DNA of 64,000 nt from contig NZ_JABJQZ010000005.1 of assembly GCF_013155335.1 (NCBI RefSeq), positions 434,001-498,000 on the forward strand, in the 5' to 3' direction. The notes below the pieces were generated by a model. The model was not told the DNA's origin. It saw only the letters and a program-made list of their open reading frames with translations, and searched no databases. Made by a program: the position numbers and the translations under genes. Source of the DNA: Nocardioides sp. zg-1230. Lineage in GTDB: Bacteria; Actinomycetota; Actinomycetes; Propionibacteriales; Nocardioidaceae. Below are positions 47,125 to 55,772 of the stretch, piece after piece (position 1 is the stretch's first letter; every line of letters starts with the position of its first letter).

Positions 47125-49866
47125 TCAGGCGAGGTCACCGGCGAGGGCCGCGAGTTCGGTGCGCGATGTGATGCCGAGCTTCGAGTACACGTTGCGCAGG
47201 TGGAAGTCGACCGTCCGGGGGCTGATGAACAGACGAGTGGCGACGTCCTTGTTGCTCAGCCCTTCCCGTACGAGGCCGGCGATCTGTGACTCCTGCGGTG
47301 TGAGGCCGGTGGCGACGAGGTTGGCGCCACGTCGGGCGGTCTCACCGGAGGCTCGTAGCTCTTGTCGGGCCCGTTCGGCCCAGAACCCAGCGCCGAGGCT
47401 CTCGAACGTGTCGAGGGCTTCGCGCAGCGGCACTCGCGCGTCGGTGCGACGGCGGCGACGGCGCAAGTGCTCTCCAAGGGCCAGCTGGGTTCGGGCGCGG
47501 GCGGGGAGGCGAGGCGACTTGGCGTGCCATTCCAACGCCTTGCCGAAGTTCTCCTCGGCGTCACCGTCGCCGACCAAGGCTTGCGCGTGGTAGACCGCGG
47601 CCCAGGCCCATGCCATGTCGGTTCCCTCAGCGAAGGCGCGGAGCTCGTCGAGCCACTCCTTGGCGAGGTTCGCCCGATCGGCGCGCACGGCGGTCTCGAT
47701 GCGGTCGAGCGCGGTCAACCACCGTGCCACGGGTAGGTCGATCTGTTGCAGGTGGTGCAGAGCTGTGGCAGGTGTGACGTCGGACTGCCGAGCAGCGGCC
47801 CAGTGCGCGAGTCCGCGCACGATTCCCGCGACCGCGCCGTGAGGCGGACGCTGTTCGAGTTCGACGTCGAGTTCGCGCAGGTGTTGCGGGGCAGCCGCGT
47901 CGCCGCGCAACGCCGAGATGACGGCGAGCTCGGCAAGAGGTAGGGCGACGAGCTCGTGCAAGCCGAGGTTGCGGTCGAGCAGCAATGCTTCCTGGGCGGC
48001 CGATGCGGCTTCGCTCCACGCGCCGGTAGCGATGCGGAACACGACGCCTCGGGTGAGGGCGTGCTCGATCATGTTGACGGCGGAGGCGTCGCGGGCGTGC
48101 TGAAGCTGAAGGTCGTGCAGCCGGATTGCCCGCTCGTCATCGCCCAGGTGCATGGTCGCGATGGCGAGGTTGGCGTGGAGCAGCGGTGGTGCCGTCAGGG
48201 GCAGCGGGATGTCCCAGGCGCGTCGCAACGCCGTGGCCGCGGTCGCCCAGTCGTTACGGATGACGGCGGTGAATCCGTCGAGCAGCAAGCCGGCGACAAG
48301 TTCCTCCGGTGCTGCCTGTGGTGCGGGCGGCTCGACGATGGTGGAGGGGTCGGGAGCGTCGGCCGAGCGGGCGCCGAAGGATGCCAGGGCTGCGGCGAGC
48401 ATGGCGAGGACCCGCGCGTGCGCAGGATCGTGGGGCGCTGCGGTCGTGGCTGCGTGGCACACGATCCGATAGCCCTCGTCGAGGGATCGGGTGTTCCACT
48501 CGACCTGGCCTTGAAGCTGAAGGAGTTCCGCGCGCAGGAGCGGGTCGTCGGCGTCCACGAGTGCGGCCCGGGTAAGGAGGTCGGTCTCAAGCGGGCGGCC
48601 GGCGGCGAGGTTGGCCCCGGCTGCGGCCAACAGGCGTTGGGCGCGCTCGTGGGGGTCGAGGGTGAGCTCGGCGGCACGGGCCCATGCGGCGGCGGCTGCT
48701 TCATGGCCGCCGCGGCGACTCGAGCGCTGGGCGGCCTCGTCGAGCGCTGCGACGACGTCGGGGTCAGGGCCATCGACGGACGCAGCCAGGTGCCAGGCGC
48801 GGCGGTCCTCGTGGGCGGTTCCGGCGAAGGCGTCGGCAAGCGCCCGGTGGGCCTGCCGGCGCCGTGAGCTCGTGGCGGCTCCGTAAATGGCGGACCGTAC
48901 GAGCGGGTGGCGGAGCATGAGCCCGTCCGAGTCGATGCGGAGCAGCCCTGACTCCTCGGCAGTGTCGAACGCGTCGTCGGGTGCGCCGAGGGTGGCGGCA
49001 GCCCGGCCGACGGTGGCGGGGTGGCCGGAGTCGTCGGCGGCCACGACCAGGAGCAAAGTCTGGGCTGCGGTATCGAGCTTGCGGAAGCGGTCGAGGAAAG
49101 CGCGCTCGACACGTTCGGTGAGCGGAAGCCGTTCGGGGAGACGGTGTTGTCCGGTCAGCTGGTCGGCGGTGAGCGCGCCGCTCAGCTCGATGAGGCCGAG
49201 CGGGTTGCCGTCGGTGACTTCGACGAGTTCTTCGAGCACATGGGCAGCAATCGGAGCAGCGGCTTGGTCGGCGATGAGCTCGCCGGCAGCGGCAGCTCCG
49301 ACCCCGCTCACGGTGAGGGTCGCGAGGTCCCGTGTGTCGAAGGCTCCGGACTCGTCGTCCCGGATGGCGAACATCAGTGCGACCGCTTCGCCCTCGAGTC
49401 GTCGCGCCACGAACAGCAAGGCTGCGGCGGAGGCGTCGTCGAGCCAGTGGGCGTCGTCGATGACCCCGAGGACGGGTTGGTCTCCGCCGACCTCGGAGAG
49501 CAGGTTCAGCGTGGCGAGGTAGACCAGGTGTCGGTCGCCGGCGGTCGCAGTCTCTTCGCCAAACGCAGCGCGCAGCGCTCGGGCCTGGGGCTCCGGGATC
49601 TGGTCGAGGCGGTCGAGCACCGGGCGGAGCAGACGGTGCAACGCCGCGAAGGGCAACGGCGCCTCGGACTCGACACCCCGCGTGCGCAGCACGGTCACAC
49701 CAGTACCTTCACCCGCGTCCCGGGCAGCCGCGACCGCGTCATCGAGCAGGGCGGACTTCCCGACGCCCGGCTGGCCTCGCAGGACCAGCGCGGCTCCGTC
49801 GCCGGTTGCGGCGCGCTCGATGAGCGCGCGCAATGCTGCCTGCTCGGCCTCCCGTCCCCTCAGCAC
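47125..49866 (-). CDS. LuxR-family large ATPase regulator (LAL), intact
   Basis: 913 residues. The ATPase domain has Walker A GQPGVGKSALL (31-41) and a Walker B-like VLGVIDDAHWLDDAS; a long helical TPR-like region follows, then the LuxR helix-turn-helix at the C-terminus (LTPQESQIAGLVREGLSN, SPRTVDFHLRNVYSKLGI). LALs of the MalT type bind direct repeats when ATP and inducer are bound. GTG 49866 is 6 nt from TAGGGT (49878 to 49873), a leaderless start with no island box. I infer that it is the best candidate activator of the seven boxes, especially since its paralogue is broken. Confidence 0.9.
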   Translation of the reverse strand: MLRGREAEQAALRALIERAATGDGAALVLRGQPGVGKSALLDDAVAAARDAGEGTGVTVLRTRGVESEAPLPFAALHRLLRPVLDRLDQIPEPQARALRAAFGEETATAGDRHLVYLATLNLLSEVGGDQPVLGVIDDAHWLDDASAAALLFVARRLEGEAVALMFAIRDDESGAFDTRDLATLTVSGVGAAAAGELIADQAAAPIAAHVLEELVEVTDGNPLGLIELSGALTADQLTGQHRLPERLPLTERVERAFLDRFRKLDTAAQTLLLVVAADDSGHPATVGRAAATLGAPDDAFDTAEESGLLRIDSDGLMLRHPLVRSAIYGAATSSRRRQAHRALADAFAGTAHEDRRAWHLAASVDGPDPDVVAALDEAAQRSSRRGGHEAAAAAWARAAELTLDPHERAQRLLAAAGANLAAGRPLETDLLTRAALVDADDPLLRAELLQLQGQVEWNTRSLDEGYRIVCHAATTAAPHDPAHARVLAMLAAALASFGARSADAPDPSTIVEPPAPQAAPEELVAGLLLDGFTAVIRNDWATAATALRRAWDIPLPLTAPPLLHANLAIATMHLGDDERAIRLHDLQLQHARDASAVNMIEHALTRGVVFRIATGAWSEAASAAQEALLLDRNLGLHELVALPLAELAVISALRGDAAAPQHLRELDVELEQRPPHGAVAGIVRGLAHWAAARQSDVTPATALHHLQQIDLPVARWLTALDRIETAVRADRANLAKEWLDELRAFAEGTDMAWAWAAVYHAQALVGDGDAEENFGKALEWHAKSPRLPARARTQLALGEHLRRRRRRTDARVPLREALDTFESLGAGFWAERARQELRASGETARRGANLVATGLTPQESQIAGLVREGLSNKDVATRLFISPRTVDFHLRNVYSKLGITSRTELAALAGDLA

Positions 49867-49872
49867 GGCGGC

Positions 49873-49878
49873 ACCCTA
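49873..49878 (-). promoter_or_regulatory. -10 box of the intact LAL gene
   Basis: TAGGGT on the minus strand, 6 nt before GTG 49866; a leaderless start of the same kind as in the paralogue. Confidence 0.45.
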
Positions 49879-49957
49879 TCGAGCCGAACCGACACCAGAA
49901 CAGAGCCGAAGTCGCGGCCTTCGCCCGGTTCGGTGACGGGCCCCGCGGCCGAGTCGG

Positions 49958-50191
49958 TCACTGGGCCGCCCGGCAATCGAGCCGGTCCAGGACGGTCAGC
50001 ACGTCGGCGCGCTCCACGGGTTCTCGGGCGGTGACGATGAGCAGGCCGGCAGCCTCGTCGACGTCGCAGAAGCTGACACCGGGCAGGTTGCCCACCTGTC
50101 GCTCGACTGCTTCGCCGACACCTGTGGCCGGCGGGTCTTGGAGGCGGAACATCACGGTCCCGACGAAGGCCCGCGGGGTGTTGCGCATCAT
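49958..50191 (-). CDS. HMA-fold-like small protein without CxxC
   Basis: 77 residues from ATG 50191 (ATGA overlap with the fusion gene upstream). The pattern of strands and helices (GTVMFRLQD, GEAVERQVGNLPGVSFCDVDEAAGLLIVTA, VLTVLDRLDC) follows a heavy-metal-associated domain, including LPGV and a following strand, but the metal-binding CxxC loop is absent; only isolated Cys42 and Cys73 remain. It may be a metal-free ferredoxin-like domain; resemblance only. Last gene of the GNAT operon. Confidence 0.5.
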   Translation of the reverse strand: MMRNTPRAFVGTVMFRLQDPPATGVGEAVERQVGNLPGVSFCDVDEAAGLLIVTAREPVERADVLTVLDRLDCRAAQ

Positions 50192-51576
50192 TGCGACCCT
50201 CCGCGCTGGTGCGGGTCGGCCGTCCGGGCGTTGTGGGTGAGGGCGGTGATGATGCGTGGCCAGGCGGCAGGGGGCAGGTCGTGCCCCATCCCTTCGACCA
50301 GCTCGAGTCGTGCGCCGGGGATGGCGGCGGCGGTCGCCCGCCCGCCGGAGGGGTGGCACATGCGGTCGGCGGTGCCGTGGATGACTACCGTCGGAACCGT
50401 CAGGCTCGCGAGCGCGGAGGTGCGATCGGACGCGGTGCGTACCGCTCGGTGCTGCCTGGTCCGTCCGTCGCCGGCGTCGGGGTCGCGACCGAACGCCGCT
50501 CTCGTCGCCCGACGAACTTCGTCGAGGTCCTGGTCGAGACCGGTAGACCCGACAGTCTCGAAGATTCGCACGCGGCGTTCGACGGCTTCCTCCTCGGTGC
50601 GCGGCCGGCGTGCGATGAGGTGGCGAAGGAGCACGGGCGAGGTGCGCCCCTTCCCGCGCTGCCCGGTGGTGGACATCATCGAGGCGAGTGAGGCCACGCG
50701 GTTCGGGTGCCGAATCGCGATCAGTTGCGCCACCATGCCCCCGAGCGAGGCACCGACGACGTGTGCGGTCGCAACGCCGAGGTGGTCGAGGAGCCCGACT
50801 GCGTCGTCGGCCATGTCGTCGAGGGTGTACCTGGCACCGGGCAGGTGGGTGGACCGGCCAGCGTCGCGGTTGTCGAACCGGACGACGTGGAACCCGTGAT
50901 CTGCCAGCTGGCGGCAGAACGCGTCGGGCCAGTGCACCAGCTGGAAGCCCAGCCCCATGACGAGCAGCATCGTGGGTGACGTCGGGTTGCCGAAGGTCTG
51001 GTAGCACACGGTGACGTCTCCGACGTCTGCGAAGCGCTCCGGGCTGGGACCGTTGGGGAGCTCGCGTCTCCAGGCCAGGGCGGTGGTCGGCTCGTCGCCG
51101 GCCAGGTAGGGCGTGGCGGTGTCACTCGGGTGGTAGCCCAGTGCAGTCCAGAACGGGTCGGCGAACGTGGCGTTGGTGGCCACGATGGTGGCCCGCAGCC
51201 GCTGCACCTCGGGCCAACGGGCCACCCATTCGAGCAGCAGCTCGTGCGTGCGACGGCCGATCCCGCGTCCCTGGTAGGCCGAATGGGTCTGCAGGAGTCC
51301 GATGTGTGCGGTGTGGTCGTCCGGCCAGCCGCGGAGGACGTCGACGACGGCTACGAGCGCACCCGTGTCGTTGTACGCCCCGAGCACCGCCTTGTGCGCG
51401 GCGGGTAGCCCGGGTGGGCGGGTGGTGAGCAGCTCGGCTGCCGCGTGCGGGGGTGTCGCTGTGCCCGTGACGCGGCGTGCATAGTGCGGGTCTGCGTCCA
51501 GGAGCGCCTGCACGGCCTGGGTGTCGCGCTGGTCGAGCTGTCGCAGGGTCAGCTGCGGCTTTTCGGTGGCGGTCAT
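50188..51576 (-). CDS. GNAT acetyltransferase fused to an alpha/beta hydrolase
   Basis: 462 residues from ATG 51576. Residues about 1-175 are a GNAT domain (acetyl-CoA loop YQGRGIGRR, 101-109). Residues about 185-455 are an alpha/beta hydrolase (MLLVMGLGFQLVHWPDAF, nucleophile Ser277 in VVGASLGGMVAQ, acid in VVIHGTADRM, His in EGMGHDLP). The hydrolase half resembles the TAP/esterase-like group. The fusion suggests two steps on one substrate, such as acylation and deacylation; this is inference. Overlaps genes on both sides by 4 bp. Confidence 0.85.
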   Translation of the reverse strand: MTATEKPQLTLRQLDQRDTQAVQALLDADPHYARRVTGTATPPHAAAELLTTRPPGLPAAHKAVLGAYNDTGALVAVVDVLRGWPDDHTAHIGLLQTHSAYQGRGIGRRTHELLLEWVARWPEVQRLRATIVATNATFADPFWTALGYHPSDTATPYLAGDEPTTALAWRRELPNGPSPERFADVGDVTVCYQTFGNPTSPTMLLVMGLGFQLVHWPDAFCRQLADHGFHVVRFDNRDAGRSTHLPGARYTLDDMADDAVGLLDHLGVATAHVVGASLGGMVAQLIAIRHPNRVASLASMMSTTGQRGKGRTSPVLLRHLIARRPRTEEEAVERRVRIFETVGSTGLDQDLDEVRRATRAAFGRDPDAGDGRTRQHRAVRTASDRTSALASLTVPTVVIHGTADRMCHPSGGRATAAAIPGARLELVEGMGHDLPPAAWPRIITALTHNARTADPHQRGGSQ

Positions 51577-52070
51577 GCACGGTCCTGGAGGTAGCGGGTG
51601 TAGGCGTCCGGTCGCCAGGCGGCGACCATCTTGGTGCGAAGCGTGGCTCCCAGGCGCTGGTAGAAGCGCTGGCCGGCGTCGTTGTCCTGGTTCACGCCCC
51701 AGGTGATGAGTGACTTGTCGGGGCGCACGTGCTCGGCGAGGGCCGTCATGAGCATGCCGCCGATGCCGCGGTCGCGCACCTGAGGGCGGACGTAGAGGTC
51801 GTCCATGGCGAAGATGTCGTGGCCCTGCCACAGGTTGAGCTGCCGGGTGCCGCTGACGTACCCGAGGGGCTGCTCGGCTGCGACGGCGAGGAGGACCACG
51901 ACCGACGGGTCGGCGAGCATGCGCCGCCAGTCCTCGAGGCTGGCGTGGACGGCGTCGGCGGAGTTCTCGTGCGTGGCGAGCTCGAGGAGCAGGGTCCGAA
52001 CGTCGTGGGCGTCCTCGGGGCCGGCGCGGCGGATGGTGATGGTGGCGGTGGCGTCCGACTGGTTGGTCAT
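51573..52070 (-). CDS. GNAT-family N-acetyltransferase
   Basis: 165 residues from ATG 52070. GNAT motifs: FAMDDLYVRPQVRDRGIGGML and GVNQDNDAGQRFYQRLGA. The substrate is unknown. First gene of an operon with the GNAT-hydrolase fusion (ATGA overlap) and the HMA-like gene. Two tandem copies of a 15-bp direct repeat lie 43-73 bp upstream of its start. Confidence 0.83.
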   Translation of the reverse strand: MTNQSDATATITIRRAGPEDAHDVRTLLLELATHENSADAVHASLEDWRRMLADPSVVVLLAVAAEQPLGYVSGTRQLNLWQGHDIFAMDDLYVRPQVRDRGIGGMLMTALAEHVRPDKSLITWGVNQDNDAGQRFYQRLGATLRTKMVAAWRPDAYTRYLQDRA

Positions 52071-52112
52071 GGCTGTGCTCCTGTGCAGTGTGTGGATGTC
52101 GGGGTTGGATCG

Positions 52113-52143
52113 GGGTGGTGTCGACTCAGGGTGGTGTCGACTC
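52113..52143 (-). promoter_or_regulatory. Tandem 15-bp direct repeat upstream of the GNAT operon
   Basis: GGGTGGTGTCGACTC at 52113-52127 and again at 52129-52143, with a 1-bp gap (16-bp period). As seen from the operon it is GAGTCGACACCACCC twice. A paired operator is likely; the binding protein is unknown and the motif differs from the island boxes. Confidence 0.6.
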
Positions 52144-52179
52144 TGCGTGAGGTGGGCCTGGTGTGGCGCCTGGAGGAAC

Positions 52180-52228
52180 GCCGGGTTCTGCACCCGTGGG
52201 GGCATGTGCGGTGGGTGCAGAACCCGGC
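52180..52228 (-). terminator. Hairpin terminator of the ABC exporter operon
   Basis: A perfect 16-bp stem: GCCGGGTTCTGCACCC (52180-52195) with its reverse complement at 52213-52228 and a 17-nt loop. It lies 24 nt after the permease stop and insulates the GNAT operon. Confidence 0.72.
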
Positions 52229-52251
52229 TGCATGGGGGCTGGCGGGCGCGG

Positions 52252-54783
52252 TCATTCGCGGATGGCGGTCAACACCTCCAGACGGGCTGCGCGGCGTGCG
52301 GGCGCCAGTCCACCGACGACGCCGACCACGAGGGCCACGGCGGCGACGAGCGCAAGCCCGGTCGTGGGAACCTGCAGGTGCAGGTCACCGCCTTGGGCGA
52401 TGGCGCGCACGAACAGGGCACTGGTGGCGACTCCGACGGTGGTCCCGACGAGCAGCCCGGCGACCGCGATGAGCAGGGACTCGGTGCGGATCATGGTGCG
52501 CAACTGCCGACGGGTCATCCCGACGGCACGGAGCAGGCCGAGCTCTCGGGTGCGTTCGATGATGGACAGCGCCAGCGTGTTGGTGATGCCGAGCATGGCG
52601 ATGAGCACGGTGAGCATCAGCACGGCGGTGATCAGCGTGAGGATGCCGTCCAGGGACGCGGTGCGGGCCTCGGCCGCGCTGGCCTGGTCGCGTACTTCGA
52701 CCGTCGGCATGGCCTCGAGCGCGTCCTCGAGCGCGGTCTGCGCCTCATCGACCGTGGTGCCCGAGCTGGGGCGCACGAGCAGGGTGGCGTCCACGCGCTC
52801 GGTGAACCAGTCGCGGTAGCTGGCGAGCGAGACGAGGTAGTCGGTGCTCAGCGCCTTCGCGTCGTCGTCGTCGATGAGCCCGACGACGGGCACCTCGACG
52901 GTGCCGGTGCGGGCGAACGTCATGGCGAGGCTGTCGCCGACTCCGAGGCCGCGCTCGGCCGCCTGGCGCTCGGTGATGACCACTCCGTCGGTCAGGCCGG
53001 TCAGGCTGCCCTCGACCATGTCGACATCGGTCACGTCACCGATCGTCGCGGGGTCGAGCGCGGTGAGCGCGCGGGTGGCGCCGGCGTCCTTCCAGTGCCC
53101 GAACCGCAGCGGCGAGACCGTGCCGACCTCATCCAGGCCTTCGATCTTCTTCAGGGTCGCCGGCTCGAGGCCGCCGAGCATCTCACCGCGTGCGCTCTCC
53201 ACGACCAGCTCGGCCGTGATGGCCTCGTCGAAACCGGACTGCAGAGCAGCGCGGACCGAGGCTCCGACGACGGAGACGAACACCACCAGCGCGAGGCTGA
53301 GCGCCAATGCCATCACGGTCGCTCCGGTGCGTCGCGGTGCTCGTCGGGCAGCTTCTCGAGCCAGGCCAGCGGGCACCCCACGGCCGGTGAGAGCGCTCAG
53401 CCCGCGCCCGATGTGGTGCACCACGGCGGGCGCGACCACCGGGGCGAGGGCGACCAGTCCGGCCACCAGGGCGGCCGTGCCGGCGCCCAGTGTCGGCATC
53501 GACTCGGTGGCCCCACCGACGCTGAGCGCGGCGACTCCCACGGCCGTGAACGTGACGCCCACGCCGGCGCGGATGCGGCCCCGACCGCCGGTGGTGCCGA
53601 GGGCACCCTCGCGCATGGCCATCACAGGTGAGATGCGGGATGCGCGTCGGGCGGCACCGAACGCGGCGATGAACGTGACGACCACTCCGACCGCCAATGC
53701 GACGATCAGGGTGCGGGCCGACAGAACGGTGGGGCCGTCGGGGACGGTGGCGCCGGCGGCGTCCAGCAAGGCGCGCAGCCCGATGGCGGCCACGAGTCCG
53801 GCTCCGGTCCCGGCAACGGCTCCGGCCACGCCAAGGACGGTGGCCTCGCCGAGGATGGACGTCATGACCTGACGGCCGGTGGCTCCGGCCGCACGCATGA
53901 CCGCAAGCTCCCGGGTGCGTTGTGTGACCAGCACCGAGAACGTGTTGGCGATGAGGAACGCACCGATCACCAGCGCGGCTCCGGCCAGCGCGAGCAGTGC
54001 GCCGGTGATGAAGCCGAGCTGAGACTTGGCGGCCGCCGCACTGGCGGCGGCCGTGTCCTGGCTGGCGGCCACGTCGACGTCCGTGCCGAGCTTGGCGCGG
54101 AGGTCCTCAGCCACACCCGAGGTTGCGGTGGCGTCGGCTGCGATGACGTCGATCTGGGAGATGCCGTCACCGAGCCGCAGGAGACGCTGCGCGGTGGACA
54201 GGCTGGTGAGGGCGACGGTGGTGTCGGGCAGCCCGTCTGCCTCACCGAAGCCGACCAACCCGACCACGCGAAGGTCGGCCTCACGGTCGGCCTGGACGCG
54301 AACCGTGTCACCGACGGTGATGTCGTGCGCGGTCGCGGTGGCTGCGTCGATGACGACCTCGTCAGACTGCGCGGGTGCGTGACCGTCGCGGAGGGTGAAC
54401 CCGTCGACTCCGGTCCACGAGGTGAGCATCGAGGGACCTGCCGGAACGATCGCCTTGCCGTCAGCGATGAGGAGTCCGGTTCCCTTGACGACGGGGATGG
54501 CGCGACCGACGCCGGGAAGCGAGGCGGCGCGGGTCGTCAGCTCGGCGTCGAGGGGGTCGCGTTCGACCTCGACGCCCATGGCGGCGTCGAAGGCGACGGC
54601 GTCGCGGATGACGATGTCAACCTCGGTGCTGGCGTCGCGGAACTGGTCGTCGAACACCTCTCGGGACGTGTCCGTCAGCACGAGGGTGCCGACGACGAAG
54701 GTGACGCCGAGGGTGATGGCAGCGAAGGTGAGCAGCAGCCGCCCGCGGTGGGCCATCGTCTGCTTGACGACGAGTCGGAGCAT
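52252..54783 (-). CDS. FtsX-type ABC exporter permease
   Basis: 843 residues. An N-terminal helix (RGRLLLTFAAITLGVTFVVGT), a large extracytoplasmic domain, an FtsX block (about 255-370), a second extracytoplasmic domain and a second FtsX block (about 720-840) give the usual ten-helix duplicated layout. Such exporters move lipids, lipoproteins or antibiotics. It lies 3 bp downstream of its ATPase gene and is the last gene of the boxed operon. The substrate is not evident. Confidence 0.9.
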   Translation of the reverse strand: MLRLVVKQTMAHRGRLLLTFAAITLGVTFVVGTLVLTDTSREVFDDQFRDASTEVDIVIRDAVAFDAAMGVEVERDPLDAELTTRAASLPGVGRAIPVVKGTGLLIADGKAIVPAGPSMLTSWTGVDGFTLRDGHAPAQSDEVVIDAATATAHDITVGDTVRVQADREADLRVVGLVGFGEADGLPDTTVALTSLSTAQRLLRLGDGISQIDVIAADATATSGVAEDLRAKLGTDVDVAASQDTAAASAAAAKSQLGFITGALLALAGAALVIGAFLIANTFSVLVTQRTRELAVMRAAGATGRQVMTSILGEATVLGVAGAVAGTGAGLVAAIGLRALLDAAGATVPDGPTVLSARTLIVALAVGVVVTFIAAFGAARRASRISPVMAMREGALGTTGGRGRIRAGVGVTFTAVGVAALSVGGATESMPTLGAGTAALVAGLVALAPVVAPAVVHHIGRGLSALTGRGVPAGLAREAARRAPRRTGATVMALALSLALVVFVSVVGASVRAALQSGFDEAITAELVVESARGEMLGGLEPATLKKIEGLDEVGTVSPLRFGHWKDAGATRALTALDPATIGDVTDVDMVEGSLTGLTDGVVITERQAAERGLGVGDSLAMTFARTGTVEVPVVGLIDDDDAKALSTDYLVSLASYRDWFTERVDATLLVRPSSGTTVDEAQTALEDALEAMPTVEVRDQASAAEARTASLDGILTLITAVLMLTVLIAMLGITNTLALSIIERTRELGLLRAVGMTRRQLRTMIRTESLLIAVAGLLVGTTVGVATSALFVRAIAQGGDLHLQVPTTGLALVAAVALVVGVVGGLAPARRAARLEVLTAIRE

Positions 54784-54786
54784 GGG

Positions 54787-55647
54787 TCAGCCCTCCTGGA
54801 TGGAGCCGGAACCGAAGTCGGAGCCGGCGTGGGGATCGGGGTTGGCGTCGGGGTGGGGGTGCTCGTCGGTGTCGAGCTGGAGCATCCGGTCAGCGATGGC
54901 GGAGGCTGTGGGGTCGGTGATCTCTTCGATGACGCGTCCGTCGGTGAGGAGCACGACCCGGTCGGCGTGGGCGGCGGCCAGCGGGTCGTGGGTGACCATG
55001 ACGATGGTCTGGCCGAGGTCGTCGCAGGCGTCGCGGAGGAAGCGCAGCAGAGCCTGCCCGTGCCGGGTGTCGAGGTTTCCGGTCGGTTCGTCGGCGAACA
55101 CGATCTCGGGGCGGGTGACCAGGGCCCTGGCGACGGCGACTCGCTGCTGCTGACCTCCGGAGAGCTCGGAGGGGCGGTGGTGCAACCGCTCCCGCAGTCC
55201 AAGGGTGTCGACCAGTCGGGCCATCCAGTTGGGGTCTGCGCGCCGTCCTGCCAGGTCGAGCGGGAGGGTGATGTTCTCCTGCGCGGTGAGGGCGGGAAGC
55301 AGGTTGAAGCTCTGGAAGACGAACCCGAACCGGTCGCGGCGCAGCAACGTGCGCTGCCGCTCGCCGAGGGCGGTGAGGTCGGTGTCTCCGATGAGTACCT
55401 GCCCGGCGTCGAGGACGTCGAGACCGGCGAGGGCGTGCATCAGGGTCGACTTGCCGGACCCGGACGGACCCATGATGGCGGTGAAGGTTCCGGTGCGGAT
55501 GTCGAGGTCGGCACCGTCGAGCGCCTTCACGGCCGCCGGTCCGGTCCCGTAGGTCTTCACGAGGCCGCGGGCGCGTACCGCTACCGACGCGGTCGGGGCA
55601 GCGGCTTGGTCGGCTTGGGTGGCGCGGGTGTTGAGCAGGTTGGTCAT
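54787..55647 (-). CDS. ABC exporter ATP-binding protein (LolD/MacB type)
   Basis: 286 residues. Walker A GPSGSGKST, Q-loop FGFVFQSFNLLP, signature LSGGQQQRVAVARAL, Walker B IVFADEPTGNLD and H-loop VMVTHD are all present. The C-terminal tail is unusual: HPHPDANPDPHAGSDFG, rich in His, Asp and Pro. ATG 55647 has AAGGAG upstream. It drives the FtsX permease encoded downstream and is preceded by box 5, the best match to the consensus. Confidence 0.92.
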   Translation of the reverse strand: MTNLLNTRATQADQAAAPTASVAVRARGLVKTYGTGPAAVKALDGADLDIRTGTFTAIMGPSGSGKSTLMHALAGLDVLDAGQVLIGDTDLTALGERQRTLLRRDRFGFVFQSFNLLPALTAQENITLPLDLAGRRADPNWMARLVDTLGLRERLHHRPSELSGGQQQRVAVARALVTRPEIVFADEPTGNLDTRHGQALLRFLRDACDDLGQTIVMVTHDPLAAAHADRVVLLTDGRVIEEITDPTASAIADRMLQLDTDEHPHPDANPDPHAGSDFGSGSIQEG

Positions 55648-55711
55648 GGGTGGCTCCTTGGTTGGTGGCCGGGTGCCGGCCGGGTGAGGACGTCGCAGGT
55701 TCGGGGGCCTC

Positions 55712-55758
55712 AGCCTCGGTTTCCCCGGCGCCTGGTCGCGCCGGGGAAATCGCCGGGT
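55712..55758 (-). promoter_or_regulatory. Island box 5 and promoter of the ABC exporter
   Basis: On the minus strand ACCCGGCG-ATTTC-CCCGGCG-CGACC (55758 to 55734) is the consensus itself. A 16-nt spacer leads to GAGGCT (55717 to 55712). An inverted half-copy (GTTTCCCCGGCGCC, 55719-55732) lies right after the box, making a local palindrome. The gene starts at 55647. Confidence 0.72.
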
Positions 55759-55772
55759 CCGTGGCTTCCGGC

